Shown piece after piece: positions 6,007-7,507 of a DNA stretch of 7,507 bases. Position numbers and translations under genes: made by a program. Under the pieces are notes generated by a model. That model had not been told where the DNA came from. It ran no database searches and saw nothing but the letters and a program-made list of their open reading frames with translations. The number at the start of each line of letters is the position of its first letter. The first letter of the stretch is position 1. The DNA comes from Pseudomonadota bacterium. GTDB taxonomy: Bacteria > Pseudomonadota > Alphaproteobacteria > Rhizobiales > Rhizobiaceae. The stretch covers positions 1-7,507 of the forward strand of contig JAEYTV010000256.1 of assembly GCA_023433855.1 (NCBI GenBank), in the 5' to 3' direction.

Positions 6007-7011
6007 ATGGAGATCGATCCAGCCGCTGTCTTCGATGAAACGGACGTGCTGCGGGCCCGCCGGCTCAACCGCGTACTGGCTGTTCTTCCGCGTTACCATA
6101 CAGGCCGGCGCTGGAACGCCCGCATCATCAACTCGCTGATGCGGGCCAGCCAGGCGATCTTTCCCGGGATCGGCAGATCCGTCAGCACCCGCCAGGTGAG
6201 TATCCCCTCGCGCGGAAAGACCATCGATCTCAGGCTGCTGGGCGACGCAGACGGCATCGCGGGGATCTATCTCCATTTCCACGGAGGCGCCTGGGTGCTC
6301 GGCAACGCCCGCCTCGACGACGGCTGGAATGCGGGCTTTGCCCGCGCCTGCCGGATAAGGGTTGTCAGCGGGGATTTTCACCTGGCCACGGACGACGACC
6401 TGGAGCAGACCATGGAGGATGCGGTCGCCATCCTGGAATGGGTTCTGGACCACCGCCACGCGCTCGGTGCAGAACGCGTCATCGTGGGAGGTGAATCCTC
6501 GGGTGCGCATCTCGCCGCAGTGGCTTTGTTGCGGGTTGCAGCAAAGCGACCACCCGAGGCGATAGCGGGCTTCCTGTCCTTTTGCGGCGCCTTCGACATG
6601 CGCGGCTCCGAGAGCCTGCGAGACGCGCGGAAGAGCCTGATCGTCAGCGCCCGTTCAGCGCGTGACAATCTCGATCGACTGACCGCCGGAGCGCCCGCTC
6701 AGTCACGATCCTCCCCGGTCATCTCTCCGATCCATGCCGCCTTGTCAGGGATGCCGCCATCGCTTTTCATCGCCGGCAGCCTCGACCCCATCGTTGACGA
6801 CAGCCGCAGGATGCACGCCCGCTGGCAGAAGGACAGCGGCAATGCCGCCCTGCTGGTTGCCCCCGAGGGACCGCATGGCTTCGAACGGTTGCCCACACGC
6901 CTTGCCTGCAAGACCAGGACCTACGCCTTCGCCTGGATCGAACAGCAGTTCGCCGATGCGGGAAGGCCGCAGCTTCGCTCCGCCTCTGCTCGCGGCGTCC
7001 CGACCATCTAA
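6007..7011 (+). CDS. Alpha/beta hydrolase, hormone-sensitive-lipase (HSL) type esterase
   Basis: 334 residues from the ATG at 6007. It shows the HSL-family oxyanion motif HGGAW (92-96), the nucleophile elbow GESSG (162-166) with S164, the acid D260 in SLDPIVDDS, and the base H290 in GPHGF. This predicts a cytosolic serine esterase or lipase-like enzyme for a small ester; the substrate is unknown. The usual YRLAPE-like stretch is replaced by FHLATDD (about 124-130), so it is a divergent member. The start is uncertain: an in-frame ATG at 5977 would add 10 residues. I prefer 6007 because CAGGGA lies 6 bases upstream and the sequence from MEIDP looks like a natural N-terminus. The MBL gene ends 62 bases earlier with no terminator between, so the two are probably co-transcribed. 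Confidence 0.9.
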   Translation: MEIDPAAVFDETDVLRARRLNRVLAVLPRYHTGRRWNARIINSLMRASQAIFPGIGRSVSTRQVSIPSRGKTIDLRLLGDADGIAGIYLHFHGGAWVLGNARLDDGWNAGFARACRIRVVSGDFHLATDDDLEQTMEDAVAILEWVLDHRHALGAERVIVGGESSGAHLAAVALLRVAAKRPPEAIAGFLSFCGAFDMRGSESLRDARKSLIVSARSARDNLDRLTAGAPAQSRSSPVISPIHAALSGMPPSLFIAGSLDPIVDDSRRMHARWQKDSGNAALLVAPEGPHGFERLPTRLACKTRTYAFAWIEQQFADAGRPQLRSASARGVPTI

Positions 7012-7033
7012 GCACCAAATATCGGAGAACATC

Positions 7034-7087
7034 ATGACTGCGCCTATCAGAGCGCAGCAGATCCGCACGGCTGCAAGGCGCCCCTAA
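7034..7087 (+). CDS. Possible 17-residue peptide or remnant of a truncated gene
   Basis: An ATG at 7034 with a GGAG site 7 bases upstream (in ATCGGAGAACATC) opens a 17-codon frame (MTAPIRAQQIRTAARRP) that ends at TAA 7085-7087, overlapping the 3' end of the opposing capsule gene by 4 bases. It is too short for homology. The good ribosome site and the sharp composition change just after it make a truncated 5' gene end at an old junction possible. It may equally be chance. Confidence 0.2.
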   Translation: MTAPIRAQQIRTAARRP

Positions 7088-7507
7088 GCGGCGGACGCGG
7101 TCTCGAGCGTCATTCGCCCTTTCATCCATTGCAGTAGCGACAACGCTTCCTCGAATTCAATTCGTCCACCATCGATGAGATCGAAGTATTGAGGATATAA
7201 AATGTAGGCGGCGGCAAAGATTTGCTCCGTCGTTCTCGACGCTTGCCGTCTGGGGCATTCGACCCGATCGTCAGTGGCTCCCCAACCAGCGTAAAACGGC
7301 ATCCCATAACAAGTGACGGGAATACCCCGGATCAGCGCCTCAAATCCGGAAAGAGAACTGATCGTCACCACGCGGTCGACAGTCTTGAAGGCATCGGCAA
7401 GCGTCACGTCCTGATCAAGGACGAGAGAAACGCCGCGTACCTCGTCAGGGCTTGATTGCGGTGGGTCTTTCCGGATGCCGCGCAGCACTTCCGGGTGAGG
7501 CTTATAG
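7084..7507 (-). CDS. Capsular polysaccharide biosynthesis protein, KpsC/LipB-like, C-terminal part
   Basis: The frame is open to the right edge, so the N-terminal part lies outside the window; the GTG at 7488 is internal. The visible 140 residues begin YKPHPEVLRGIRK and contain TISSLSGFEALIRG, then YGMPFYAGWGATDD, PRR, and a C-terminal ILYPQYFD. These are signature stretches of the KpsC/LipB (Capsule_synth) family, retaining beta-Kdo transferases that build the glycolipid anchor of group-2-type capsules. In rhizobia, relatives act in K-antigen (Kdo-rich capsule) synthesis. Whether this is a full two-module KpsC or a shorter single-module form cannot be told here. The region is more AT-rich than the neighbours (for example around 7140-7230), as is common for surface-polysaccharide loci. 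It ends by overlapping a tiny + strand frame at 7084-7087. Confidence 0.9.
   Translation of the reverse strand, partial: YKPHPEVLRGIRKDPPQSSPDEVRGVSLVLDQDVTLADAFKTVDRVVTISSLSGFEALIRGIPVTCYGMPFYAGWGATDDRVECPRRQASRTTEQIFAAAYILYPQYFDLIDGGRIEFEEALSLLQWMKGRMTLETASAA

Overview
The window looks like chromosomal DNA of an alphaproteobacterium, most likely Rhizobiaceae (Rhizobium/Sinorhizobium/Agrobacterium type). This rests on the GC-rich codon use, the style of the CysD and CysN proteins, and above all a set of promoter-like sites matching GGAAC-N18-TT. That is the form of the alphaproteobacterial general-stress sigma factor (EcfG/RpoE2) promoter. The species cannot be fixed from the sequence alone.

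Layout: positions 1-2391 hold the assimilatory sulfate-activation genes cysD (5' end outside the window) and cysN, on the + strand with a 1-base gap, closed by a strong stem-loop at 2411-2434. Convergent to them, on the - strand (2456-3408), is a bile acid:sodium symporter (BASS) family gene with two lesions. One is a one-base deletion in a C/G homopolymer at 3077-3081. The other is a clean inversion of 117 bp (2516-2632) whose sense protein is still readable on the opposite strand. Both lesions hit the family's sodium-binding motifs. Repairing both in silico gives a normal 317-residue protein.

Positions 3540-5944 look like a compact general-stress cluster: three small proteins (51, 44 and 68 residues), a DUF892/YciE-type ferritin-like protein, and a metallo-beta-lactamase-fold hydrolase. 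Every one of these has a GGAAC-N18-TT site at a plausible distance upstream. Two of the sites are back to back, 3 bp apart, and another is self-complementary and reads as a promoter on both strands. An HSL-family alpha/beta hydrolase (6007-7011) follows the MBL gene closely and probably shares its transcript.

From 7084 to the right edge, on the - strand and in visibly more AT-rich DNA, lies the C-terminal part of a KpsC/LipB-like capsular polysaccharide (beta-Kdo transferase type) gene running out of the window. No RNA gene, CRISPR array, insertion sequence or attachment site was seen, and there is no gene-free stretch longer than 300 bases.

How the parts fit (inference): cysDN makes APS for cysteine synthesis. 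The middle block looks like a set of envelope, ferritin-like and hydrolase genes induced together in stress or stationary phase. The capsule gene marks the start of a surface-polysaccharide locus.
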